Shown one piece after another: positions 1-8,536 of a stretch of 13,758 bases of DNA (position 1 is its first letter; each line of letters begins with the position of its first letter). Made by a program: the position numbers and the translations under genes. This DNA comes from Echinostoma caproni (taxonomy: Eukaryota; Platyhelminthes; Trematoda; Plagiorchiida; Echinostomatidae): the NCBI GenBank assembly GCA_900618425.1, contig UZAN01039729.1, positions 82,767 through 96,524 of the forward strand, read 5' to 3'. The notes below the pieces were generated by a model. It was not told the origin of the DNA. It did not search any database and saw only the letters and a list, made by a program, of their open reading frames with translations.

Positions 1-144
1 TGTGAGCCAAGTCTCTGTAACAGCAATAATACCCCATTGACTAGATATAAAACGTAACTTCAACTATGGAAATTTGTTGAGGAGTTCTTGTGCAATAATG
101 TAACAACAGTTTAGGTAGTATCGGTGTGGAAATCCTCTTAGTTA
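1..144 (-). pseudogene. CR1-like non-LTR retrotransposon ORF2, start of the endonuclease (fragment)
   Basis: Read on the minus strand, one frame ending at base 1 gives YIIAQELLNKFP, an in-frame TAG at 64-66, then QWGIIAVTETWLT. The TETWL segment is the hallmark near the N-terminus of the apurinic/apyrimidinic-type endonuclease of CR1-like elements, whose usual form is 'D-I-I-x-I-T-E-T-W-L'. It lies about 25 residues after an 'N-A-R-S-L-x-N-K'-like segment, as expected. This endonuclease nicks the target DNA to prime reverse transcription. The copy is dead: it has an internal stop, another stop (142-144) just upstream in the same frame, and no recognisable start. The rest of ORF2 would lie left of the window. 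It overlaps the end of the ORF1-like frame, the usual arrangement in these elements. Confidence 0.75.
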
Positions 145-718
145 GGATGTAGTATCTTGGTCGACCTTTTAGCGGTTGGCTACCATTACGTTTTTGGCAG
201 AAGAGCTCTTGTACTTTGGACGACGGTTTGCGGTTCGGTACCTGTTTGGAGTTATCTGTTGTATTAGTAGGATTCTCAGGTGTTTCGTGCCCGGGATTGG
301 GTAAGGGTCTCACACGTAGTTCCGGTAGCCCTTCGTTCTTTCTTTCCCGCTAAAACTGAAAGACGGTGTTGGCAATGTCTGATGTGTCGAGGGTCACTTT
401 CATTATCCTTGGATTGTTGCCTCGATGATTTGGTGAACAGGGAAGACGACTGATTGAGGTTATCAAAAGGCCGTTACACCCAGGTAGATTTTGATTGAAT
501 AGCCATTCTCTTCGGTCGTTCAGATAACTTTTAGGTTCTTCCGGATCGTTCAACTGCGGGACACCATGGATAAGGACGACCCTCCTATTATCTTCCACCC
601 TTGTTCTCATAGGATCGGAGTGGTGCTGCATTTGGTCCATCGATGGCCTATCAGGCAAGACAAGAACTCTTTCTGAGAGTGTAACTATAAGGAAGAACGT
701 CCTCCAAGTCTTTTTCAT
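41..718 (-). pseudogene. CR1-like retrotransposon ORF1-type protein remnant
   Basis: An ATG at 716-718 opens 122 codons to a TAG at 350-352. The same frame then continues without a shift to a stop at 41-43, so a single premature stop divides about 225 codons. The first half carries EDNRRVVLIHGVPQLND and then NNPRIMKVTLDTSD. This resembles the 'R-x-x-S-V-V-I-x-G-V-P ... R-L-G ... P-R-P-L-K-V' pattern of the nucleic-acid-binding ORF1 region of fluke CR1-like elements. The second half is rich in proline, asparagine and lysine and reads into the ORF2 start on the same strand. The order ORF1 then endonuclease supports the call. I cannot place the 5' end of the element; the sequence upstream of 718 shows no further match. 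The family assignment comes from remembered motif patterns, not a search. Confidence 0.65.
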
Positions 719-1117
719 CTTTCATGGTCAACCCGGAGAAGTCTGGGTTCCACGGTATGTGGCAATGTCGGCTGGCGCATGAGTCTACGATGAACCTGAT
801 GAACATTTCAAAACTTGGTATTCGAAGGAGCATTTCAGAAAAAGGTAGCAGTCATTCCGTCCTGATGAATTTTCTCACACAAAACCTGCAACTTAAATTG
901 GATCAACGAGAGGAAATAGCCTTTTACGTATTCCTATTCAATTCATTTTAGTGTCTTAAGGCCATTTACAAATGCCCTGCATGATTGTCTCACAAAATTA
1001 GAATATGAAACGTACGCAACAGTTCACTATCTAATTGTACGTGGACATTTTATTCAGGCAGAAAACCAGATGCGAAAGTTTGCCACAATATACTTGCTGA
1101 TTCTTGCATGCTCTTGG
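719..1117. other. Intergenic or repeat-derived stretch, nothing recognised
   Basis: This may contain the 5' part of the minus-strand retrotransposon, but no motif marks it. A 75-codon plus-strand frame at 724-951 lies partly against the ORF1 region and has no family signature, so I treat it as chance. Confidence 0.4.
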
Positions 1118-1185
1118 TTTTAGGATTCAGGATTCGAACTCCGATGCCTCAAGTTAACATGAGCTCCGCTCTCGTCCAGTCGGAA
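1118..1185 (-). repeat. Degenerate tRNA-like sequence, probable SINE head
   Basis: On the minus strand AGTTCGAATCC (1130-1140) matches the RNA polymerase III B box GGTTCGANTCC at 10 of 11 positions. Upstream come GGCATCGG, a GTTAAC that sits where the anticodon loop would be, and GGACGAGAGC, which resembles a decayed D arm (GGTTAGAGC). The order and spacing are those of a tRNA. The T stem no longer pairs and no acceptor stem closes, so this is not a functional tRNA gene. Unlike the copies at 2300 and 7840, no hammerhead core follows, so it may belong to another SINE family or be a truncated copy. Confidence 0.4.
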
Positions 1186-2290
1186 GTCACCCTTCTCCGT
1201 TTTGGTCCTCTAGTGGTTCGCCATCACAAGCAGGGGGATTAAGAGTCCGTTTCGCATACATAAATAGCTTGACCTTATGAATTTGGGGTCAAACCATTCT
1301 TCTCTTTTCCCATTAGAGAATCTTCCTCGTATCTCATCTTTCTTCCAGTCTGTATCATCTCAACTCAAAGCATGCCTGCAAATTAATCATTTAGGACAGC
1401 CTAAAGCATAGGGCAGTTCGCCACTCGCAACAGTAAAAAAAGTCAAAGGCAATTAGCCTAACCAATGGTGGGTCCGGTGATGGAGTAAAACCACTACCAA
1501 CACCACAAAGGAAATCCTGCTGCTAACCCCAGGATTGGTCACCTTTCTATTGATAAAATAACTGAATGTATTGTTACTGTCCTAAACTAAAGAAATTACT
1601 TCTGATTCTACTCAACGAAGGTTTGAATCTTTATAAAACTCATTAGGGTACAACCAAGACTATTCTATTGTCTCACTAAACATAACAGTAACCATTATTT
1701 CATTGAATAATCCCAACCATGGAAACGGTTGATCGAGTTATTCAGAATTATTAAGAAAATAGTCATGCATAATTGTTGTACTCCAGTGCATCTTATTCAC
1801 TGCGTACATCAAACGTAGGTAATTCACGTGGCCTTATCCACAATGGATAGATGGCTTCATGTTAAGGTCGAACCAGCTGGCACCCATGTGCCGGGCAGAC
1901 AGGCAGACAGGCGTGCGTGTTCACCCGAATGTGTGATATCTTGCTCGGATGAAATGGGTCCGTACTCAGTTTGGTCAATTTGCGTGTGCCGAACTACCAT
2001 CTATTTACACGATTGGTCTAATAAAAGATCCCATGGCTGGCTGGAGGGAGGACACTTTTGCAAAAAGATATTCACAGTGGAAGGATTCGGGCTTATTCTT
2101 ACGTTTGCTGCACCCCTACTGAACCTAGGTATAACTGTGCGTTGGGTTTCAACTAACAGCGTAAAGATGCTCACAGAACCTAGTCAACTTCAACCGTACT
2201 CCAAAGCATTTGCGCATGAAAGTGAACCTTTTGTCAGGGATAAAGAAGAGTGTGGGTAATGGAGGATTTGGTTATATTTCAAATGGGAAT
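1186..2290. other. Stretch with one unassigned 143-codon ORF, otherwise nothing recognised
   Basis: The longest open frame of the window runs on the plus strand from a GTG at 1828 (first ATG at 1843) to 2259. Its product has a few cysteines and tryptophans but no signal peptide, repeat or motif I recognise. A frame of this length is about what chance gives in 13.7 kb read six ways. A short direct repeat of GGCAGACA lies near 1896-1911. No promoter or splice pattern could be supported. Confidence 0.35.
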
Positions 2291-2294
2291 TCGT

Positions 2295-2400
2295 CGTCGT
2301 GGGTCCCAGTCCCCAGTCCGGTCGATGGGTTCGCACTGCTGATGAGACCCAACCAGGTCAAAACAGCTGTCCAGAGCTTCCACGCTTTTCAGTTCACGCT
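2295..2400 (+). repeat. Decayed tRNA-hammerhead SINE, copy 1
   Basis: This plus-strand segment matches the element at 7825-8000 in order and spacing. GGTCCCAGTCC at 2302-2312 stands where the B box should be, with three differences from GGTTCGAGTCC. The hammerhead core starts 37 bases later (38 in the other copy) and the cleavage-site region reads CAGCTGTCCAG. The A-box half of the head is not recognisable. Such elements are transcribed by RNA polymerase III and moved by enzymes of other retrotransposons; the schistosome Sm-alpha family is the known parallel. Boundaries are approximate. The AT-rich stretch after 2430 may be the tail. Confidence 0.65.
2333..2377 (+). ncRNA. Hammerhead ribozyme, type I, inactivated by a core change
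   Basis: Stem I is GCACTG (2333-2338) with CAGAGC (2372-2377), 5 of 6 pairs. The core CTGATGA is at 2339-2345. Stem II is GACC (2346-2349) with GGTC (2356-2359) around a six-base loop. Helix III is the palindrome ACAGCTGT (2363-2370), followed by C2371, the expected cleavage nucleotide. The second core strand should read GAAA but reads AAAA at 2360-2363, so the general-base guanine G12 is lost. By established hammerhead chemistry this should abolish self-cleavage. Stem II differs from the copy at 7917 by a compensatory pair change, so the fold was once under selection. Confidence 0.85.
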
Positions 2401-2596
2401 TCACTTGCTATATGCAAGACCAATTCCTATTTGAAATAAATAAGAATGTTTGTTGTTGATCTTTGTCTCTGAAAAGTTCCCGTCTCGATGTTCAGCACTG
2501 TGCTCGTGGAGCTCATGTTACCGTTGGTCACCACCACATCACGAAAGAAACTACAATATCTGAATGTGAAAGGGTAAATTCACGCATTTAGCGTAC

Positions 2597-2619
2597 ATCT
2601 AAGATTCTACATCTTAGAT
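2597..2619. repeat. Perfect 9-bp inverted repeat
   Basis: ATCTAAGAT (2597-2605) and ATCTTAGAT (2611-2619) are exact reverse complements separated by five bases. The stem is AT-rich and isolated. Function unknown; it could be chance or a trace of a small DNA element. Confidence 0.6.
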
Positions 2620-2798
2620 TGGAATCGAATGACTGTGTTACTGTTTGAAAAATATTCCTCAGACTCTCTTTAGGTGAATAAAGTCAATTTTTACAAGCAC
2701 GTCATGGTTATTAATTTGCAATTTTAAATGACACTTTTCTCGTGAGTGTTGAAGTGTTTTATCAAAGATGAACTTGATTTATGCAATATACAGAAGTC

Positions 2799-2842
2799 CA
2801 CTGCCATGTGAAGTGGCCTCAAGGTAACCACTTAAGGCAGTG
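2799..2842. repeat. Two-part inverted repeat able to form a hairpin
   Basis: CACTGCC (2799-2805) pairs with GGCAGTG (2836-2842), and inside it AAGTGG (2811-2816) pairs with CCACTT (2828-2833). That gives 13 Watson-Crick pairs with an internal loop of five against two bases and an 11-base apical loop. The arms are short for a microRNA precursor and no host transcript is visible nearby. It may be a small folded RNA or the footprint of a foldback element. Confidence 0.6.
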
Positions 2843-5800
2843 TGGTATTCGCTTTGCATATGGTCACAAACTTCGCCAGGCAGTATAACAAATGTGCTGT
2901 AGAAGATGCATGAGGATGAACTCTCGTTCCAAAGTTATCCAGTGGATTCTCATCGGTGTGGAAACGTTTTATTCACGAATATTTGCCCTAATCAACCGAA
3001 CGATGGTAGCCCTACAGTTAGTACGCGCAACTTGGGACTAAATTTAAGAAACCCATGTGCAAGCGAAGTAATGATTATGTCCTACTCCAAATATATATTT
3101 GGCAACCTCTCACAAAAAATACGGGAAAATCCCGCCACCTCACGAAATATCCGAAGTGCGTACATACTTTTTCAATGACCAACGAGAAGTGTATCGGGCT
3201 TTATACAATGCAACACATGTCACGTGTCTCAAGTTAGTCATTGACTGTTTACGTGAGTGATCACTAGCTACCAATCTAAAAAAGTTTTAACCTTTCAGAT
3301 CGCAAGCACAAGTGGTACGGTGCCAGTTGGGGATGCTGCTCTGGCCTGTGTTCGGTATTGGTGAACACCACTGATAGTCAGGAGGCAGAACCCCATCTCA
3401 GTTAGTTCACTGTCAGAAAAGAAGCAACTTCAACTTGAACCTGGTGAAAAACATCGACCAAGCTCGGTTAAAACACGCCAGTAAATCTGGTTATATTCGA
3501 ATAAATCAGATAACTTGGACAATGAATCGGACCACGTGAGCCACCCGATGCGATTCAAAGATTCGTTGATGCGACAAAAAAACAATCCCGCCGTGAACCG
3601 ATGATCGATCTTAAGAACACCAGAGACGAACAGAAAACCCTCTGGGTGATAATTAGGAGACGCGCTGAAGAAGGGCTCATACAAGTGAACGGTTATGGGC
3701 AGAATCCTCTACTTCAACATAATCAGCGAAAATATCTCCTTAGGTGGTAATCAAGCTTTTTTAATCGATCACCAAACTTCACCGGTGGGTCAGATATAAT
3801 AAATCCTATTCATCTACAGATATGGGTTTTACATTATCTAATGGGTGTTCCTCACAACGAAGACTATCCAACTGACCAACTTCAGAATAAAAAGAACCTC
3901 GCATATGAGAAGCAGAGAAAGAGGCAGAGAGGAAATAGAATAGCCCTCGACAATTCAATGGAAAGGCAGTTTGTGACCATTCTTCATTGTCTGCTCATCC
4001 CTTTTGTCAGTAGTGGAATAAACATCGATATTCGCAGTCAAGATCCCCAGAATTATGGCCGCACTGAAGGTGTGCGTTGTTGCATAAAATAAGTGTGCAT
4101 AATGAGGAGAAATTGTTACGAGTCAAACCATGAAAGGAAATTCGCTATATGGGAAACGCGTGATAGGGTTTGATTGAAAGTGTAATCTAGTCTGTATCAA
4201 AGGGACGAATAAGTACACTGAATAGGGATATCTACGGAGGTGACTCGTCCTAGTGACCAGTCCCCATTTATCGGAATGAAATACAGAGAAGGTGGTTAAC
4301 GACGGGCACAATACCTTGTGTTACGGCAGCTGAAGCACCGTAGATGATGAAAACAACATTTTGATGACTCAGGTTTTTGTGAGTGGCATTCCCTCATCTC
4401 TCTTTTAATCTGGCCTTTGTTTATCTGTACAATTCATTATTATTCCTGTAAGACAACGGTTTCGATTGTCGTTTGATCCTGCTCGGTTGAGCAATAACAC
4501 TGCACTTGTTCGTTTACCACTGTACTGTCCGCCTACTGAGGATTACGGTCAAGTGTGTATAGGAAATTTATTGCATCATTGTACACTTTCAGATACCGTA
4601 TTACAAGTGATTCCACTATTGATCGGTTTTCGTTGTGTTTTATTATTGTTGGACGTTTTGGTTAATCGTCGGTTTGCGATAAAGAAACGTACAAATTTCG
4701 GAATCACGAAGTTGTTCGGTTGAACGATACGCGTGTAACACAGTTCCGAAAAGGCGGCCTTAACACCTTGTGCGCCCATCACTACACTGCACTGCCTGAT
4801 AAAGCATTGCATTTTCCGTGCACCTGTTGTTGAAAAGGTTGGAGAACCTCCGGAGACCAAAAATAGCTCTCCGCTTGCGACTTGCGACAGAGGAAAATCA
4901 AGAAAAGCCACACCTGCCACCAGACCTTCATTTACATTCCAGACATTCATTTTGAGATAATCGAGAATCAAAAATTCACTTGGATAACACAAATAAGGTG
5001 ATCAGTTCTCAGACAAATATTGAATACGCTTGTTTTATAAGGGATGAGAACCTTGAAAATAAACGCTTATTCCCAGGAAATTTTCCGTGATCATTTGCTT
5101 TTTACTATTTACAGGATAGCTGTCAGTTAGAACCTGGTTCTTCATTCATAGCGCTTAAATCAGCCCTTTCTGAAACTGAATCACTTTTTGCCATAGCATT
5201 TCAGCTGTCTGAGAGAAGCACTGATCGACATTGGTCATCCATATAAGCGGGCATCAATCAGGGTTATTATCTGAACTATACATTTAAGGTGACAGACTAA
5301 GTAAAATTTTAAAATCAGATTACTGGACGAACGCGAACATACACCATAGGTGACGTCATCCTCAAGCAATTTTAATTTTATTTGTGCGGGTTCACTATGG
5401 CAAGGCAGTCTTCGGCAATAGACGTGGACCGACCAATACACCAAATGATACAAGTTTTCACCAGTGTCCATAAGCGAAGTTCAATAAGATGCATTATACA
5501 CAGAGCAGGAATCATATGCTAAGAATAACCTTTAGATGAAGATATTGAATTAATAAAATAATCTTATTCAGTATTCCTATCCGCACTAGAATGAAGCAGC
5601 GAAATGGGAGCCATTCCCGCAATACGAGAATAAAACTTCACCCACCAATAAGGAGAGACGCTGGTACCGAGAGACCCAATGAAGTTGAACTTCAATACCA
5701 TCAAACTGAAGAGTTTATTTACCAAATTCTTTGTGATTTGATACCCTCATTGACCTCTTCCAGGCTCATATGAAAATTCTTGTGCATTTGCGGTAACGTT

Positions 5801-6026
5801 TATGTTAGTTTGACGAAAACATATCCGCATGAACACGTCACTGAACAGCACTTACAATGGCTAAAGCACAGAGGAAAACAGTTCGCATCCAGTATAGTTC
5901 TCATTCACCTTGTAGAGACAGATCACGGATGTTATCTCAAATTAGCCTCCTTCATTATTCACCTGGTCCCACCTCACCCACGAGACATTACGGCTTTGGA
6001 CAATACTAATAGTGGTGTACACGAGC
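2843..6026. other. Long stretch without a supportable gene
   Basis: Several open frames of 80-125 codons occur on both strands. Examples are 3430-3684 minus, 3841-4092 plus, 4466-4723 plus (starts with TTG) and 4576-4950 minus (first ATG at 4948-4950, 124 residues). The two near 4600 overlap on opposite strands, so at most one can be real. None shows a domain, conserved motif, signal peptide or convincing exon borders. No transposon motif was found. The most likely reading is intergenic or intronic DNA with eroded repeats. Confidence 0.4.
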
Positions 6027-6077
6027 GTATGTATGTATGTATGTATGTAGATAGACGGGTAGGTAGGTAGGTAGGTA
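6027..6077 (+). repeat. GTAT/GTAG tetranucleotide microsatellite
   Basis: About five or six GTAT units starting at 6027 are followed by a short interruption (GATAGACGG) and then about five GTAG units ending near 6077. The change from GTAT to GTAG units suggests one point change spread by replication slippage. A less regular GTATGCAT-like stretch follows to about 6115. Not coding. Confidence 0.95.
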
Positions 6078-7240
6078 TATACATGTGCTTGAGTGTATGC
6101 ATGAATGCATGTATGAATTCATTCTATCAGATATCCATACTTATAGATTTTTACACTACAGGCCCACTCAGCGATCTCCCCAGTGATGTACACGCACGTT
6201 CATACTGACTGTGGAATGCATACATTCTGCTTTAGATACGGATAAGCAATCCAAGTAAAGTGTTGTGACAATTCATTATCGACCATGATCTTGGCTCCCT
6301 CATAAACATAGGGACTTATTCACAGAGCACCTGTTGGATATTTGCCCTTGCGTCATTTGCTTGTTGCTGATGAGTATGCTGAAACGTTGTAAGGCAGAAA
6401 TATGTATGGGGTAAGTATAATTGAATGTATCCTCAACAAGTTTCGAGACAATAGTTCATAGACATGTAGACGATATGCTATCACCATGATCGAACGCTAT
6501 ATATGCATGGCACTCAGGAAAGGATAAATTGAAAACTGAGTATCTCACTTGACTGACCATTGGTTATTGAGAAACCATCCATACTTGATCGGCCCATCAC
6601 TAGACCGACAATTATGTTTAGCAAGATGTTTTGACTTCCCGCCAACGAAAATGTGTCACTTTTTCCGCCGTCATTAACTAAGAGTCGGTCGAACCGCTCA
6701 GATGTAACGATAATCAACTTCATTCAAGAGATCCAATGTGTTCATTCAACATATGATGAAAACTGGTTATATTACAAAACTGTTACGTCATCAAATTAGC
6801 AGAAAATACTTAGATCTTCAACAACGCAACACTTGTTCGAACAAAAACATTGTGTCACTCCAACTCACGCATTTCAAGTCATCTACAACACAAGAAACAC
6901 AAAGTTGCTCAAATTTTCAGAGCCTCTAGACATTCATAACCTCAAACCTGATCTATGAAAATTGATTGTCTCTAAGCAGTCAAAACACAGGCTTAATTCG
7001 CTCCCAAGAGTTCAACAAGATACTGGAAATAAGCTAGTCATACGATTACGCAATGCCAAAACAAAAATGCTTTCACGCTATTTATTTCCTCATATGCGGA
7101 ACCTGAAAAAAATCGTCTTCTTGCCAAAGTAGTATGCACCCTTTTCGATGTAGCGGGAAACTTAAATGTGGCGCCGTGTTGGTGACGTAGCACAATATGC
7201 CATTCACATACACACTAGAACCAGAACCATCCCCTCCCAG
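6078..7240. other. Stretch without a supportable gene
   Basis: The only frames of note are 63-69 codons (6514-6723 minus, 6738-6929 plus) without recognisable domains. A CTGATGAG...GAAAC pair at 6367-6385 recalls the hammerhead core but lacks stem II (see rejected list). Confidence 0.4.
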
Positions 7241-7370
7241 TTAATGGAACCTTTGCTTTTGATGACAAATTAACGGGCAATCTACATTTGACCTTTGACG
7301 CAACACATCAATACTTTTTTCAAATATCTTGTGTACCAATTACTTTAACCTGCGTCCTTACCCTAATGGT
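7241..7370 (+). other. Possible internal exon, unidentified
   Basis: A pyrimidine-rich run ending in CAG (7231-7240) resembles a 3' splice site, and GTAAGT at 7371-7376 is an ideal 5' splice site. The 130 bases between stay open in one frame, with a product containing NGTFAFDDKLTGNLHLTF and a hydrophobic end. I recognise no family, no neighbouring exon can be linked to it, and such acceptor-donor pairs occur by chance in kilobases of AT-rich DNA. This is only a candidate. Confidence 0.15.
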
Positions 7371-7836
7371 GTAAGTAATTCTGTCTTCTCATATCAATGT
7401 CTGACCTTTTGGCTATTGGATGATTTGATTCATAGTTCAGACTGTCCATGAAGTATGCAGAAAGTAATTATAGCCCTGCGAACTTAGTGCTTATACATAA
7501 AGCAACATTGTAGAAATACTAAAAAAAGTCAAATTTACTTTTTATTGGCAGCTTTAGTGCTCATTTTGCTAACCAAGTAAGTGATTCAGACCAGCTTGTC
7601 TGTATCCGGACAAACCGTAAAGCAGGAATCGGTGGCACAAAACAACAGATTTGACGTCCGAACACGGGGTTGTTATTCAAAGGAGAGGAAAACGCAAAAC
7701 ATGTCTAAACAGCACGGTTCATGAATAAAGAGACGCAGTGACCTTTCGCAGTTTAGATTGTTTTACCCAAAAGGCAGATTAGATTCAAACTGATCCGTAC
7801 CTTTCGATAATAAACGTGGCACGTAGCCGACAGGAG

Positions 7837-7895
7837 TAGCTTAGGTCAGTGGTAAGGGTTTGAAGTCCCAACCCGAAGTTTCTTGGTTCGAGTCC
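7837..7895 (+). promoter_or_regulatory. Internal RNA polymerase III promoter (tRNA-like A and B boxes)
   Basis: TAGCTTAGGTCAGTGG at 7837-7852 fits the A-box pattern TRGCNNAGYNGG with its usual extra base. GGTTCGAGTCC at 7885-7895 matches the B-box consensus GGTTCGANTCC at every position. The boxes are about 33 bases apart, as in tRNA genes. The tRNA cloverleaf itself is not complete, which is normal for a SINE head. Confidence 0.75.
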
Positions 7896-7916
7896 TGACA
7901 AGGACACAAAAACTAC

Positions 7917-7961
7917 GCACCGCTGACGAGTCCCAAACAGGACGAAACAGCTGTCCAGTGC
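7917..7961 (+). ncRNA. Hammerhead ribozyme, type I, with apparently complete core
   Basis: Stem I pairs GCACCG (7917-7922) with CAGTGC (7956-7961), with one C-A mismatch. It extends through an internal loop to ACAAA (7906-7910) with TTTGT (7964-7968). Core strand one is CTGACGA (7923-7929); the C at the fifth position is core position 7, which is variable. Stem II is GTCC (7930-7933) with GGAC (7940-7943) around CAAACA. Core strand two is GAAA (7944-7947). Helix III is the palindrome ACAGCTGT (7947-7954). The predicted cut falls after C7955, in the preferred GUC triplet. The internal loop in stem I is where natural hammerheads make their tertiary contact with loop II. Helix III has no loop, so cleavage probably needs two copies pairing with each other or a tandem transcript, as in other animal retroelement hammerheads. 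Confidence 0.9.
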
Positions 7962-8000
7962 TCTTTGTTGGTTATCACCAACATTTCTAAAGCGTGTAAA

Positions 8001-8494
8001 TGCATGAAATTGTGAGGAATTAACGACCTCCCAAAAAGTGAACCCCGCGCCCAAGAACATCAAGAGTGCCTGGTGCCCCTTAACAAACGAATGGGCTAAT
8101 CCAAGCTTGCTACTCTAAAAGATTAGCTAATTTCACCGAGGTAGCAGCAATTGTTTTCACGTATGACGTCGAAATAGTGAACGATTTTAAAACTTGCACT
8201 GGAATTCGAAAATCCAAAAATGTTTTATTATTCCAATAACTTTATTTAATCTACAACGTTCTGCGAAAGCTGAATAAATATCGTAACTCGTAGAGAATGG
8301 TGCTCTTTTCGTCAGAGATGTGACGAGCAATTCCGCTCACAATTGAAGGAGAAAATGTTCTAGAGTGCTCAAAACTCGAGCGTAGCTCGGGTGACCTGAA
8401 CGTGCTACAGCATTTTCAGTGTTGTAAAGTGTGCAATGTTTCTAAACCGTTTTGAGGTGACTCATGATAGCTTGTTTTTGTGAACAGTGACTTA
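8001..8494. other. Stretch without recognised features
   Basis: The first part may contain the tail of the SINE, but I could not fix its end. No gene, motif or repeat could be supported beyond that. Confidence 0.4.
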
Positions 8495-8536
8495 ATCATC
8501 GTCGTCATTGTCATCATCATCAGCAGTAGCAGCATC
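8495..8536 (+). repeat. Imperfect ATC/GTC/AGC trinucleotide repeat
   Basis: Runs of ATC, GTC, TCA and CAG/TAG units follow each other over 42 bases. On the minus strand this yields a run of leucines and methionines in a 61-codon frame, which is a repeat product and not a gene. Confidence 0.85.

Larger units (their letters stand above)
7825..8000 (+). repeat. tRNA-hammerhead SINE, copy 2 (best preserved)
   Basis: The unit joins a tRNA-like head (A box near 7837, B box at 7885-7895), a hammerhead ribozyme (7917-7961) and a short tail region. This is the layout of fluke Sm-alpha-like elements: RNA polymerase III transcription from the internal promoter, and a ribozyme that can trim the RNA. There is no coding capacity, so movement would depend on another element's reverse transcriptase. 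A 92-codon minus-strand frame (7785-8063) runs across the whole unit and is a shadow. The right end is uncertain; no clear target-site duplication could be fixed by eye. Confidence 0.75.

Noticed and set aside
1828..2259. 143-codon plus-strand ORF, the longest in the window.
   Set aside because: Starts with GTG, has no motif, and one frame of this length is expected by chance. Mentioned in the region entry but not called a gene.
4576..4950. 124-codon minus-strand ORF overlapping a plus-strand ORF at 4466-4723.
   Set aside because: Mutually exclusive frames, no domain, no splice context strong enough to favour either.
5203..5212. TTTCAGCTGTC recalls the helix III and cut site of the SINE family.
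   Set aside because: No core CTGATGA or GAAA upstream at the right distance.
6367..6385. CTGATGA followed by GAAAC, a possible fourth hammerhead.
   Set aside because: Only seven bases lie between the two core strands instead of fourteen, so stem II is missing, and no ACAGCTGT helix follows. Chance, or too decayed to call.
7405..7415. CCTTTTGGCTA, as in the 5' part of U2 spliceosomal RNA.
   Set aside because: The match stops after eleven bases; the flanking U2 sequence and branch-recognition segment are absent.
7785..8063. 92-codon minus-strand ORF.
   Set aside because: It is the antisense of the tRNA-hammerhead SINE.
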